Shown: positions 1 through 10,659 of the stretch, one piece after another
How positions within the stretch are numbered: the first letter of the stretch is position 1
Layout of the letters: every line of letters starts with the position of its first letter
Origin: Hypsibius dujardini
Taxonomy: Eukaryota > Tardigrada > Eutardigrada > Parachela > Hypsibiidae
Reading direction: 5' to 3'
DNA length: 25,355 nucleotides
Assembly (NCBI GenBank): GCA_001579985.1
Contig: LRSR01013899.1
Span: 1 to 25,355 of the forward strand
Notes under the pieces: model-generated
What the model was told of the DNA's origin: nothing
The model's input: only the letters and a program-made list of their open reading frames with translations
Databases searched by the model: none
Made by a program: the position numbers and the translations under genes

Positions 1-1312
1 CACAAATCCGACCTCCGGATCGATCAAACAAACTAAAAATCATGAACAGCGATGATTTACGGAAGAAAACATGGCTCAACGGGGACGTTTAATGAAGAAA
101 GCCATTAAAAATGGCCTTACTTTTGAGAACGTTTTCACAAAGATTTTCCTCCGCAGTATGTTGAAGAGGCAGGCTTTTCAATAGACTGTGCGGCTGGTTA
201 ATAAATTCTGCTTGGATGAGGTGTTTTGGTCGTGTGGTCGGATGGAAACACCAAAGAGAAACATGCTGTAAAGAGCAGATTGATCAACCAAGGAACTCGC
301 AAGAGTGAATACAGTGAAAAGTGAATACAGTACGAGCGTTTTTTCACAGCGCCACTGCCACAGACCACACAGCAGAGAGGAAGCAGCGCGAGGCAAACAC
401 AAAGTGAAATTTGAAGTATGAGTACGAAATGCGTAGTCGTTTGAGAAGTATACACAGACCCTGATATAAAAAGCGTAGGCCCTAATCATACAACAGCTTG
501 TTGAGACGACTGCTAATCTTGCCTATTTACAGTGGGTTGATTGTGATTGGTTTGTTGGCCAAATACACACCGATCAGCTGGCGGCTTGTATGCGGGGGAC
601 CCCATTTCACCTTTCAGTTTTTCTCAGTTCAAAACTGCATGTTTTTTTTATAAAGAATTACCTCAGAGCATTAAGTTAGTTCATCTTCCAATGAAGCATT
701 CGGATTAAATGCTGTAAAAATGCACTGCAGGAAGATGCAGCACCTGACACATACAGTACAGTAGTACAGTATTTCTGCGATAGATAGCGACAGGGTACGA
801 GCTGTGGAACGTTTAATCGGTCACGGGGCGCTTGTGCTGTGTGTACGGTGCACAGAGCCCGTGCACACGTTCCATTCCAGTGCGACTGTCGCTATCTATC
901 GCGGAAATACAGTACAGTATTTCTACTTTGGCGCAGCTCCCTGCAGAGCGCAGCACTGCGCCGGCTAACTGCAAACGGGGGCGGATCGATCGCCCACGGC
1001 AACTGCTATAACAACTGTTTGCCTCTCCCTCCCTCTCCCATCCAGGTTTTACCAGTTGACAGGCATCTCCACAATTCTGGATAGCTCATTGCTCCCGTTT
1101 GGCATGTGAGTCACGTCCAAGGTTGTGAGAGGCTCATAATTTTGGTGGAAAATTGATTATGCTCTTTCGATGCTCATTCGTATAAACGATCCCCCTAATG
1201 ACCTCAATCTACAGGACGATTCTTGATACGTTTTCATCTGAATGTGTGTGTATATCTACACTGAATGAGAGCAATCTGAAGTAAAACTGTGCTTTTCAAT
1301 CCGGATTTCCAA
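1..1312. other. Gene-free upstream region
   Basis: No open frame here looks like a real exon: the frames are short, lack family resemblance and overlap on both strands. The stretch holds one hairpin element (listed separately) and presumably the promoter and 5' leader of the coiled-coil gene starting at 1313. No clear TATA box or CpG-rich promoter was recognised. Confidence 0.6.
762..918. repeat. Imperfect inverted repeat (foldback element)
   Basis: The left arm at about 762-792 (core GCGATAGATAGCGACAG) is the reverse complement of the right arm at about 886-918 (core CTGTCGCTATCTATCGC). Further inward the pairing continues weakly (TGGAACGT against ACGTTCCA), so the whole ~155 bp could fold as one hairpin. 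There is no coding capacity. It resembles a small non-autonomous foldback/MITE-type element about 400 bp upstream of the coiled-coil gene start; a structured regulatory element is the alternative. Confidence 0.65.
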
Positions 1313-4300
1313 ATGTCGGCGGGTCTGCCACCAGCATCCGCGGATGCTCAAGCCAGACCCAGTGTGGATCGGCCGTTGAATGCCATTTTGGAGGACCCGG
1401 ATGAAAATAAGTCCGCGACTACGGACGGAGGTAGTTTCTTCTCGGACGAGGAGGAGGAGGATACGATTAGTATCCCCAAGTTCACACCGCTCGCGTCGTC
1501 GCAAAATGTCCCAGCGAAGATTACATTCACCAATTCGTCTTTCAGCAACTTTATCAAACACAATTCACCGGTTGGTCCAGGGACTGCAAGTACGGACAGC
1601 CCTGCCGCAGCAACGGAAACCAATAAGCCCGTGAAGTCACCGCGTCTTTTGAATTTCGATTCGTTTGAATCGGGAACAGACGAGGCAAAGTAAGCCCGAG
1701 CATGATAATAACTGTGAAATTAATCATGAGAATTTATGAGGTGCTTTTTTCGCATGTCTTTTTTATAAGTATTATAAATTGCTATGAAATCTTCCTGGGA
1801 AATTATTAAAAAATAAAATAAAGTATTCAGTAGATTAATTACTGATTATTTTGTGCAGCAAGCAGAATGCTCCGAAAAAGATGACTCGAGTGGAGCAGTA
1901 CTGGGATGGAGACGTGCTTTCCCCAGCAAGTGCGGGCAGTGATCATGAGGAGTCTGCGAATCCGACGAGCGAGGATCCATTTGGTTTCCTGATGGTAAGT
2001 AATCAGTATAGAAATAACTTGCGTTATGAAAGCTTGGCTACATTTCGTTATTGTAAAGTCTCGGTCACTTGGTGCCAGTTTTCATTGACCCCCCCGTATA
2101 TTATGACTGCACGGTAGCACAGTGTGTGCAGGCATAATATACGGGTGGTTCTAAAAATTGGCACTAAACGGTCGAGACTCGCTGCATTATATTATCGTCA
2201 GATTTTTCCTGGTACAAAATAATGTAGTTTTCTGTTAATTGGTTACTGCAGGACGATCTAATGTCTCCGATGGCGAATCCATACGACAGTGGTCAGCTGA
2301 CCAAGGTTGTCTTCTCTGAATCGCAGTCGAAAACACGGTTAGTTAAAATGTTAAATTTACATATTAGATTGAATTAGATCGTTTGGGTAGGAATTAGTTG
2401 TTTTATATAACGTTTAATCTAGACTGGAACCAATCAGACGGTTGATCAATCCGGATTCGCCTCCGGTCGGTCCATCTGACTTGGACATTGATTTCTCCGG
2501 CGGCCATCGGTCTACCGGGGACCAATTTACTCCGTCGACTTTGAAAGTTGAGCTTGAAACGGCCAAGAAGGAGATAGCGACCCTGTTGGAAGCGATCCAC
2601 CAGAAGGATTTAAACGTTATCGATGCTCAGCGGAAGATCGAAGAGTAAGCCGTACTTGCATGCACATCCTCCCGGCTGCTTATGCAGTTTACTTTGTACA
2701 ACCTTGCACCTTTATAGACATATGCCTATATCTATTACCTGTCTATATCTACCGAATATTTATATACAGACATATGTTCCACTACAGTCTATACTTCGTA
2801 CCTTGCCTAGATATCTGTTTATATATATCTATATAAATATAGTATATATATATATTTAAATATATAATCAAATATAGTATATATATATAGTTAAATATAT
2901 AATTAAATATAGTATATATATAGTTAAATATAGTATCCAAAATTCCCGTTCTGCGATGTAGATTACAGGACGATGTGATCTCGGAGAAGCGGGACGGGTT
3001 GACGATACGACAACGCCTGGACACTGCACTGGTCAATGCAAACCAACTGGAGACAAAAAATGTACTTTTACGCACACAAATTGACGAGATTGAACAGGAG
3101 AGCCGGTCCGTAGCGAAAAGCCTCCGCGACGTCGCAGTGCTGCTGAACATGCAAAGCATCCCGGCAGACGACGAGGTAAGCCTACAATACTCTGGAATTC
3201 TGTGATGCTATATGCGTCATGGATTAACGCCTTCCCTTTTTGCCCTTTTACCTCGCAGTCGCTGGGTGTCCACGTGAAAGCGAAGCTGACCAGTCTGCTC
3301 AAGGCGGAAGCGGAACTGACCAGCCTCAAGGCTCACCGCGATGATCTAGATTATAACGAGAGGAATTTAGTTGAGGACCTGGCAAATATGAGAGCCGCTC
3401 TGAATACCGAAAAGGTGAGCTGTATGAAGCCAACCCAACCATAGCTTCCTACCAGGCTTCCTACCAGGCTTCCTACCAGGCTGTGATATCGATTTCACAT
3501 GGTTATCAAATGCAAATTGATAAAAAAGATGCTTCTCTTTTTAGACGATCCGATCGCAGTTGGAAATCACCAATTTGCGCAACGTTGAGATAAGGGATCG
3601 AGATATTCTCGAACTGCAGGCGAAACTGAACGATGCGTCACGACAAATCCGTGATAAAGAGTAAGGCAATTACATTGATATACATCTGGAATAAAGGTTC
3701 ACGGAATAAGCTCATAGTCTCTGTGCTTTTCTAGGGAACTTGGCCACGCAGTGGCGGCAGAGGCACGAGCCCTGACCGAAGAACTCCGTGACGCCCACGT
3801 AGTGATAGACCGAAAAGAGCGGGAGGTGATTGACCTCCGCTCACGCTCAGGACCGAAAGCGGTAACGGTATAGCTCCCTGCACATTATTTTTTTTTATTT
3901 TAAATTTTTTTTATTTTTTATTTTTTATTTTATTTTACATTTTATTTTAAATTTTATTTTAAATTTTTCCTTGGCAGGAGTCAAGCGCAAAGCTTTCCCA
4001 ACGAGTCGACTCGGATACTTTCTTACCTCACTCCGAGGACGACGCTGAGCGGTTAGAACAACTTGCTACCGAGAATCGTTCGTTAAAAGTAAGCGATGAA
4101 CAGGAAATTAAGTTATATATAAATATTTGAAATATTCATTTATTTCATGAATTTATGAAAAATTTAAATTTTGCCCTAATTAGGAGGAGCTTGCCTCGTT
4201 ACGTCGGAAGATGATTCGAAATGGAAACTCAACTAACTCATTCGGCGCGGAGTCCCCAAAAAGTGTGCCGAACAGAAAGGTCTTGCCGAATCGTTCGTTA

Positions 4301-6709
4301 TGAAAATTTGAGGCATTCATCGGAATTCTGATTAAACGATTTTTATGTGTCGATAGGGTTTGCTACGTGCGGGATCCTCACAGCCACCGGATGTGGTATC
4401 ATCCGAACCGAATCTCGGTGGCGGTGCTACGGCTAAAGTGAAGCGTGAACTGGTAAGCTCAATGTCTGTCGTTCAGAGTTACGAACCGGTGAACTTCTAC
4501 TTATGTTTTCTACGTTACAGAAAGTTCTCAATGCAGCGTTGTCCCAAGTCATTTCCGGTTCCAACAGCGCCATTGCTAAGCTGAAAACTGAGAACCTCGC
4601 CCTCGTGGGTCGACTTCACGATTATGAACGCAGCGAACCGGCACTGCGTCAAGAGCTTCTGACTAGGACCAAACAATTAGAAAGCCTGAATCTTCAGTTG
4701 GCGGAGTCGCAAGTCCTTCTACGAGATCAGATGGGGGCAAAAACGAACGAGGAGAACAGGGAGGAACCAAGAACCGAGATCAGATCTGATGTCGAGTGGA
4801 GCGTAGGTACGCAGAACGCTGTCGCGCCATCATGGCATTCAACCGGCTTTTCTTTAAATCACACCACAGGGGACGACTATGAGAACCCTTTTGGGACAGC
4901 TTCGTGATACGATCCATGCCGCATCTATTCAAAGGAACACACCGGAGGCACCGTTAACGGCACAACATGAACAGATCCGTGAATTAGTTGACGAGCTTCG
5001 CACGCTGCAACGCACTATGGAAGCTCGAAATACGGCGTCGGCTAGCCGGAAGTTGGAAGAAGACCTCGCAGAGATGACAGCTGCACGGACCCACTTTCAG
5101 GAGTTCATTGAGAAGGAGCGGAAAGCAGCAACGATTCAACAGGACCAGAAAGACGACATTGTAGTCCTCCAGAAAATGCTGTCGGAACGGGAGGATGAGA
5201 TCGAGCATTGGCGGACTGTCTGCACAAAACTGGACAGAGAGTCACTGAGCTTGCTTGATAACGTTTCCGCTGAGCCTGGACAAGCGCGGTATGAATATGA
5301 AGAGCAGTCATCAAGCGTTCAACGGTACTGGCCGCAGTCCGGTCGGAGTTCAGACTTTCGGCGAATCATCGAGCATGGTCAGGTGGGTCAAGCCCGCAAA
5401 AGGGCTTCTCTGCTGGTTCGGCTCTGTATTGTTCTGTACTGTTCGATTCTCTACTGTTCTCTTCTGATAGCGTATTTTCTGCACTGTTCTGTTCTGTTCT
5501 GTACTGTTCGGTTCTGTACTGTTCTCTTCTGATAACATATTTTCTGCACTGTTCTGTTCTGTTCTGTGCTGTTCGATTCTCTACTGTTCTCTTCTGATAG
5601 CGTATTTTCTGCACTGTTCTGTTCTGTTCTGTACTGTTCGGTTCTGATATTTTTGTTTCTGTTCCTATTCAGATATGTTCTGATAAGATTGGTTTTGTTC
5701 TATTCTGTTCTGATCTAATCTTTCTGTTCTGTCCTGTTCTGTTCGTGACCTGCCGTTTTTCAAATATATATTTCTGAACATGGCTAAATCACTTTCAGGG
5801 CCCGGATAACTACGCGGTGATCCTCGAGCAGTCCTCCAGTGCATTTGATTACGATCCGCATTTCATCGATTCCGAGTTCCGGCAACGCTCGTTCAGCGAG
5901 TCCGGCCATGGATCGGCGACGACGGAGTATCTGTTAAATTCTTTTGATCCTACCACGGTCGACCAAATCGTGTTCACCTCGCCTGCTAATAATCCATCAA
6001 GTGGCGATTTTGCCTCCCAAGACGGTCGCGTTCCGGGGAATGTGGTGACATTCTTCAGGGGAGGAATATCGAGTAGCCTCCGCGGACCGAGGCCCAGTTT
6101 CGAACTTCCAGTTACGGTTAATCGATTATTACGACGCTTAGAATTGTCAAAGTTATTTGATTGGCTAATAATATTTTTTATATTTTAGGTGGCCCGAAGA
6201 CCTGACAGTGCACCGCCTCGTGGGTCCCTACCAGAGTTCGACGGAAGGCTACTTAGCCGAGGCTATCCTGTAGCCAGGGACTCGATTGAAAGTGTGGAAC
6301 CCGTAAAAGTACATTCGACCGTGGAAACCCAAGTACGTGTAAAAACGTGTGTATCCTCGTTGCGGATCTCATTAGTCACGTCGTTCACTGCTGTTCTAGA
6401 CCGAGATCAATGACCATAGTCCACGTACCCGAGTTTTCGATGAAAGGATCACTCATAATCGGGAACCTGTAGTCAGACTCACACTCCCGGCTGTGGACTA
6501 TGAAGGAATTCGGCTGCGGAGCAAAACCCAGTTGGTACGTGGATTTTATGATAAAGCATGGAGAAGCGAAGGAAAAGTGAGAGACTTGTTTTGTTCCACA
6601 GGCCCAACTGGAGGACTTATGTCGTCGGATTGACCAGGCCAACTCTCAATACGTCCCATTTCTACCCAACAACACGCTCGAGTTGGACTCCGTGGCACAC
6701 ACGAAATAA
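1313..6709 (+). CDS. Large coiled-coil protein, unrecognised family (17 exons)
   Basis: Exons by phase: 1313-1689, 1859-1994, 2252-2337, 2423-2644, 2962-3175, 3259-3414, 3545-3660, 3735-3861 (or 3867), 3978-4088, 4184-4279, 4357-4452, 4521-4802, 4870-5382, 5799-6110 (or 6116), 6189-6332, 6400-6534, 6602-6709. The summed length is a multiple of three and gives about 1076 residues. The start is the first ATG after an in-frame TGA at 1277. The N-terminal ~200 residues are acidic and Ser/Pro-rich (DEEEED at about 45-50). Residues ~235-440, ~455-545 and ~580-760 are rich in Glu, Lys, Gln and Leu with heptad-like spacing, as in coiled coils. The C-terminal ~230 residues are mostly low-complexity, ending with a short helical stretch (AQLEDLCRRIDQANSQY). 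No signal peptide or membrane segment is seen. It looks like a cytoplasmic scaffold of centrosomal, Golgi or cytoskeletal type, but I recognise no diagnostic domain and assign no function. The exon-10 donor (GTCTTG) is weak; the others are mostly GTAAG-like. Confidence 0.85.
2057..2180. mobile_element. Foldback/MITE element, family A copy 1 (intronic)
   Basis: It lies in the intron between exons 2 and 3 of the coiled-coil gene. The two halves are imperfect inverted repeats: GTCTCGGTCACTTGGTGCC at the left pairs with GGCACTAAACGGTCGAGAC at the right, and CCGTATATTATGACTGCAC pairs around a centre containing CACAGTGTGTGCAG. A clearly related copy is at 11833-11962. There is no coding capacity. 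Multiple copies of a ~125-bp palindrome fit a non-autonomous DNA transposon derivative. Confidence 0.75.
2700..2940. repeat. AT-rich microsatellite (TA/TATAG) in intron
   Basis: In the intron between exons 4 and 5 of the coiled-coil gene, TATATA runs and repeats of about 30-45 bp containing AATATAGTATATATATA and TTAAATATATAA follow one another. This is low-complexity DNA that spurious frames cross on both strands. Confidence 0.8.
3444..3479. repeat. Triplicated 12-bp unit in intron
   Basis: GCTTCCTACCAG occurs three times in direct tandem, about 30 bp after the exon-6 donor of the coiled-coil gene. Each copy ends in CCAG and is followed by G, so it resembles a 3' splice site, although the real acceptor used by phase is TTTTTAG before 3545. 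Confidence 0.85.
3882..3970. repeat. T-rich low-complexity tract in intron
   Basis: Runs of T with A-interrupted blocks (TTTTATTTTA-like) fill the intron before exon 9. They merge into the polypyrimidine tract of the acceptor CCTTGGCAG at 3969-3977. Confidence 0.75.
5415..5745. repeat. TTCTG-rich array with ~65-bp higher-order unit
   Basis: The intron between exons 13 and 14 of the coiled-coil gene consists largely of TTCTG/TACTG pentamers. A larger unit beginning GTTCGATTCTCTACTGTTCT or a variant recurs at about 5441, 5507 and 5571, giving a period near 65 bp. Each unit carries a CTTCTGATA-ACATATTTTCTG or GATAGCGTATTTTCTG segment. After about 5645 the array decays into simple TTCTG runs. 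The reading frames crossing it on both strands are repeat artefacts. Confidence 0.85.
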
Positions 6710-6744
6710 GCAAGACTTTGTGAAGATTCTACTTCTAAATTGAT

Positions 6745-6944
6745 CTGCCACAATTTTAAGGGTGGGTTTAGCCCCCGCCCACCCCTAATAGACTGTACGT
6801 GACGTCACGGATGCACTTCCCTTCATCGACGGCCGACTTCGGCTTGCTAAAAGCGCAGTGAAATCAGTGAACACAAATTGGACCGGGGGGGGGGGTCGGT
6901 AATTTACTTGTAGGACAAAACACCCACCCTTAAAATCGTGGCAG
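6745..6944. mobile_element. TIR element (non-autonomous), 200 bp
   Basis: Terminal inverted repeats of ~25 bp: the left end begins CTGCCACAATTTTAAGGGTG and the right end is its near-exact complement, closing with TTTTAAAATCGTGGCAG-like sequence at 6944. The inside carries no ORF of note and includes a G run at about 6884-6894. It sits only ~36 bp after the stop codon of the coiled-coil gene, so it may lie in that gene's 3' UTR. A target-site duplication is not obvious. Confidence 0.7.
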
Positions 6945-7488
6945 TACGAGTACCTCTTGGTTAAGTTAACATCTCGGAAACTCATTGTCGATCCAAACTG
7001 CTCCATTTCTTGCCCGTAATTATTAATCTGTGATTTATGGGTACAAACGTGCCTGTATGACATATCAGAATGAATTAAAGACGTCAATGCGCGGAAGTGA
7101 TGGCGCACAATCCTTTTTGCATTTGTTTGATTACCACGCAGTATTATTGAGTTTGCGGTAGATGAATTAATGAAAATACAGTGCAACGGACATGCCGCTA
7201 TTAACGAATAAGCTCTGACAAGGGAACGGAACGGTAGGTGACACGCCGATCTATCTGAAATTTTTTGCCTAATAGAAGACTAAATTAATAGATTTTAGCA
7301 AAAAAATCCATCGGCAAACAAGCTCTGGTTTGAGCGGGAGAAAATTCGAAAGTTCCCCGATGGCTCCGCAAGTTTCCAATTCAATTTAAGCGTTGATTGT
7401 TTGATTTGTGCTCTAACAAAAACTCAATTTTTTTACCACTTTACCATCAAGCGAGAGGACGAATCATTAGCCGTCGAGGTACCTACAA

Positions 7489-7725
7489 TTAACAACAAGG
7501 TTGAGTACACTGGAGGGTCCGGGTATGAGCAAAAGGAGCGGAGCAGGGGGTAATTTTTGGTACAATCAAACAATCAACCACTTGAAAATGGAAAAAAGCA
7601 GGAACAAAGCAACCGCTGCAGGTCAGGTGGTTGATCGTTCGATTGTTTGAAAACCACCCCCTGCTCCGCCCCTTTTGCCCATTCCCGGACCCTCCAGTAT
7701 ATCCAATCTTGTTGTTGATTGTAAT
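7489..7725. mobile_element. Foldback element with ~100-bp arms
   Basis: The left arm (about 7489-7585) and the right arm (about 7624-7725) are imperfect inverted copies. They share AACAACAAG, ACTGGAGGGTCCGGG, GCGGAGCAGGGGGT and AATCAACCACTTG or close variants. A ~40-bp loop separates them. Two overlapping frames run through the arms on opposite strands, as expected for a palindrome, and are not genes. A non-autonomous foldback transposon is the simplest reading. Confidence 0.8.
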
Positions 7726-7884
7726 CAACATGTACTAACATGTACGAGTACTACCAAAAAGTGCCAGACGACGCCGGTAGGGGACCGAGATTGCGTGGTT
7801 AGAGGTGCCAATCACAACGTTCGCCCAATGATGAAAAGCAGGATAACTACCCTTCACTGATGGGGTCGCATAGCGTGTCAAGAC

Positions 7885-8055
7885 ATGGTCTTCATATTCG
7901 CTATATTCAACACAGCAAGCCTGATCCTGTACTCATTCATGATCATCTACAGAGACCAGCCGCAAAGTTTCGACAAATATCCAGAAGCGGTCAGCCTAGC
8001 TTCGTTTCACGACCTCAATTGCCTGAGTCCCAAGCAGTTAGTCCCAAGCAGTTAG
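7885..8055 (+). CDS. Candidate 56-residue single-pass membrane protein or gene remnant
   Basis: A short frame starts MVFIFAIFNTASLILYSFMI, a good single transmembrane helix. A polar tail follows containing YRDQPQSFDKYPEAVSLAS, ending a little past LSPKQLVPSS. The ATG context is favourable (G at -3, G at +4). The stop falls within a 14-bp direct duplication (TCCCAAGCAGTTAG twice, about 8028-8055), which may have altered the original C terminus. It could be a real small protein, one exon of a longer gene, or a decayed fragment. No family is recognised and no splice partner was confirmed, although fragments that also look protein-like lie at 8250-8460. Confidence 0.25.
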   Translation: MVFIFAIFNTASLILYSFMIIYRDQPQSFDKYPEAVSLASFHDLNCLSPKQLVPSS

Positions 8056-9084
8056 CCCCGAGCCAGCGACGATTTATTTCAGTAACAAGATATAATTAGT
8101 GTCGTTTTTCGGTCGATATTACCGTCATCGCGGCAAGAACCGGGGGTGTTCAATTAAGTGGCGCGCGCTTCCCCGTATCTCTCATCAGACACTTAATCTC
8201 GGGTCCGTCATCTTGAGAAACATTAAATGTTTCAACGATTGCATTGACACAATACACACAACCAGAAGAGCAAATATGCCGCCCCTCCCTGCTTGATCCA
8301 TCTCATTGACATTTTGTATTCCGAGATCCGGCTGAGCTTCCGTGTGTAGTACTACTCTGTACGCTAGTATGTGTGTACTTGTGGATATCCCTGACCCCGA
8401 ACTAGAGATCCTCCATGAGTCGTCTGTCGACAGTACATGCATGTGGAGCATCATCCGCTAAGTACATTTGTTTGTTTTCCGACGGCATCGCCTAGCAAAA
8501 CAAACTCCTCCTGTGCGAGTGAGCAGTTTTCCCTTGCAGTGCGGGAATGCGACGGGGATCGCGTTTCGCAGAGGGCCAATTACACGAGGCCTGCGCGACA
8601 CTGACTCCTCGAAGCAGCACTAAGAGAGGGTCTCCGGGATAGCTTCGACACCCAGCGCCAACGCCGACCACGTCGGAATGGGAGCGTTTCCGCTTTGGAA
8701 ACCCACCATCTGGTGTCGGACGTGTGAATTCCATGTTTTTTTTCGTCGGGCTGTGTAATAAATAAATCGTCCCCGCTGTGAAAGCTAACACGGTACGCGC
8801 CACCGAATACCACACGGCGACCTAGTTTGAGAAAGTTCGCTATGATCCTACTGCGTGATGTGATGCACGAGCTGCAATTGAGGAAAAAGTCTAAACTTGT
8901 GGATTTGACCAGGAAAACTTGACAATCCAGACAAAATGCCGTTTGCCTTATAGCCAAAACACATTGTCATTAGGAACACGTGTGTCTGCGTACTGCGTTA
9001 GCAGTTTGGGAGAGGGCCACAGACATGCTCGACGGTTAAGGCTAAGTCAGTTCATTCAGAGTAAGTTTGACAGACATGCAATGC

Positions 9085-9144
9085 AGGAGGACAGACTGAC
9101 AGATAGACAGAAAAAGAAAGACAGAAAGACAAACAGAAAGACAA

Positions 9145-9183
<39 letters not shown>

Positions 9184-9205
9184 CAGACACAGACACAGAT
9201 ACGAT
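9085..9205. repeat. CAGA tetranucleotide microsatellite
   Basis: Runs of CAGA, interrupted by AAAGA and ending in CAGACA hexamers, make a purine-rich tract on the + strand. The same motif recurs in introns and spacers to the right. Confidence 0.9.
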
Positions 9206-10590
9206 ATGGAAGCTTGGAAGATCAACTGCTCCACGATGCGTTTCCGCACAGTTCTTATTATGGCACTAACCCCGAAGATGCTTACAGTGTAGTTGTGAAC
9301 TGGCAAGAAAAATGCTTTTATCGGGGCCGACCACAACGACTCCATGAAAAGAGTACCCGGAAGAATGGCCGGTTACGCACTCAATCAAACCATCCCTCAC
9401 TGGAGCTGTCGACTGGGCAAATATCACATTCCATCAAAAGCAACGACTTTCTCCCGTTCCCCTTTCCCAGGCGGCTCGCGCAGCGCCACTGATCCAAAGA
9501 AAGGGGTTACAATTCAGTGGAGTGGGGTAACAATTCCCTGGACAAAAAAGTGGCGAACCAAACCACCGCCCTGCCGTCACTCTGTGCCTCTTTGCGGAGT
9601 GAGAGTGGCTGGGATAAAACAAGGGCCACCGACGACTGGTACGTATATATAGTAGTATCGGGCACTTTGCGCGGGGTAATCTTTGTCACAAAGACAAAGT
9701 GCCGGGGCCACTACGCAGGCCGAGGCATCGTACACGCAGTCAGGCAGCGAAAGCAAATAGATTGATGGACCAATTGTGGGGCCATTTGATGGACGGAGGA
9801 GATGTAATTGCACTTGTTCAGATCCCTGATTTTCTTCCCCCTATGTACTACATAGTACCGTGGTACGAATGAGTATCATCGAGTCGACGGCCTCTGAGAA
9901 CCCGACCATCTGAGCAATGTCCACGCCTTCCCCAGACAAATAATTCCCCGGAGAATTGTGCCTTCTTCTGTCCCAGCTCGTACACTTTTTTTCGCGTCTC
10001 CCGCTGTCATAGACATATACACTGAAACTATATCTGGGTCTTAATAATGAAAAAGCTTCCATTTCGTTTGCGAGTGATATGTAAGTGATATATCTACCCC
10101 CAATCCCGCAATGTCCGTGGATGGCGGAGATTTAACGATCAATAATTTCCTCCTTCCCTCTGGTTTTTTTTTTAATTTGCTATAAAGGAGTCGGTCGTTT
10201 GGCTTTTACGAGTTCATGAGCAGGGGTGTTTTTCCGAGGCGTCAATGTCGTCGGACCGTGGGAAGCTGCGGTGGTTGTAGTGCTGTCACCGTATAGTGGA
10301 GAGCGGATGGGAGCGCGGGATTGATGATTTCGGTGCGGTGCAACACGGAACTCATGCTCGTACACGGGATGTTGGATCTACGGATGTCGTGTTTCTACTT
10401 CCGCCTCTCTCTTTCTCTTTAGTCGCTACGTGTCTCCCGTCCGAGCCGGCTGCTTTTGCATTAGTCCTGTTTGAACTTTTTAGCGCGCGAGATCCGTTGC
10501 ATGATGTTTGTTTGTCTAGATAGTCAACGATCTCATTCACACTGCACAAACTGAAAGATTACGTTCTTCCGCGCCTCTGTTTTCATTGAG

Positions 10591-10598
10591 AATATAAG
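10591..10598 (+). promoter_or_regulatory. Possible TATA-like element of the Ly6 gene
   Basis: AATATAAG lies ~65 bp before the ATG at 10660, a plausible distance for a TATA box with a short leader. This rests on the motif and spacing only. Confidence 0.25.
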
Positions 10599-10659
10599 TT
10601 GCGGATTACAGCTAGTTAGTGTTTAATTATTCAGCCGAATAAGGACGAAAAGAGTCGCG

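Larger units (their letters stand above)
6710..10659. other. Gene-poor interval between the coiled-coil and Ly6 genes
   Basis: Apart from two inverted-repeat elements, a CAGA tract and one weak short ORF (all listed separately), I see nothing firm in these ~4 kb. Frames of 60-125 codons exist on both strands (for example around 8490-8957 and 9344-9652) but overlap one another, lack good starts or splice partners and resemble no family I know. The right end should hold the Ly6 gene promoter. Confidence 0.5.

Noticed and set aside
9214-9652. Two overlapping plus-strand frames of 92 and 102 codons
   Set aside because: The first lacks an ATG near its start and follows directly on a CAGA tract. 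Neither resembles a family, and a minus-strand frame overlaps the second.
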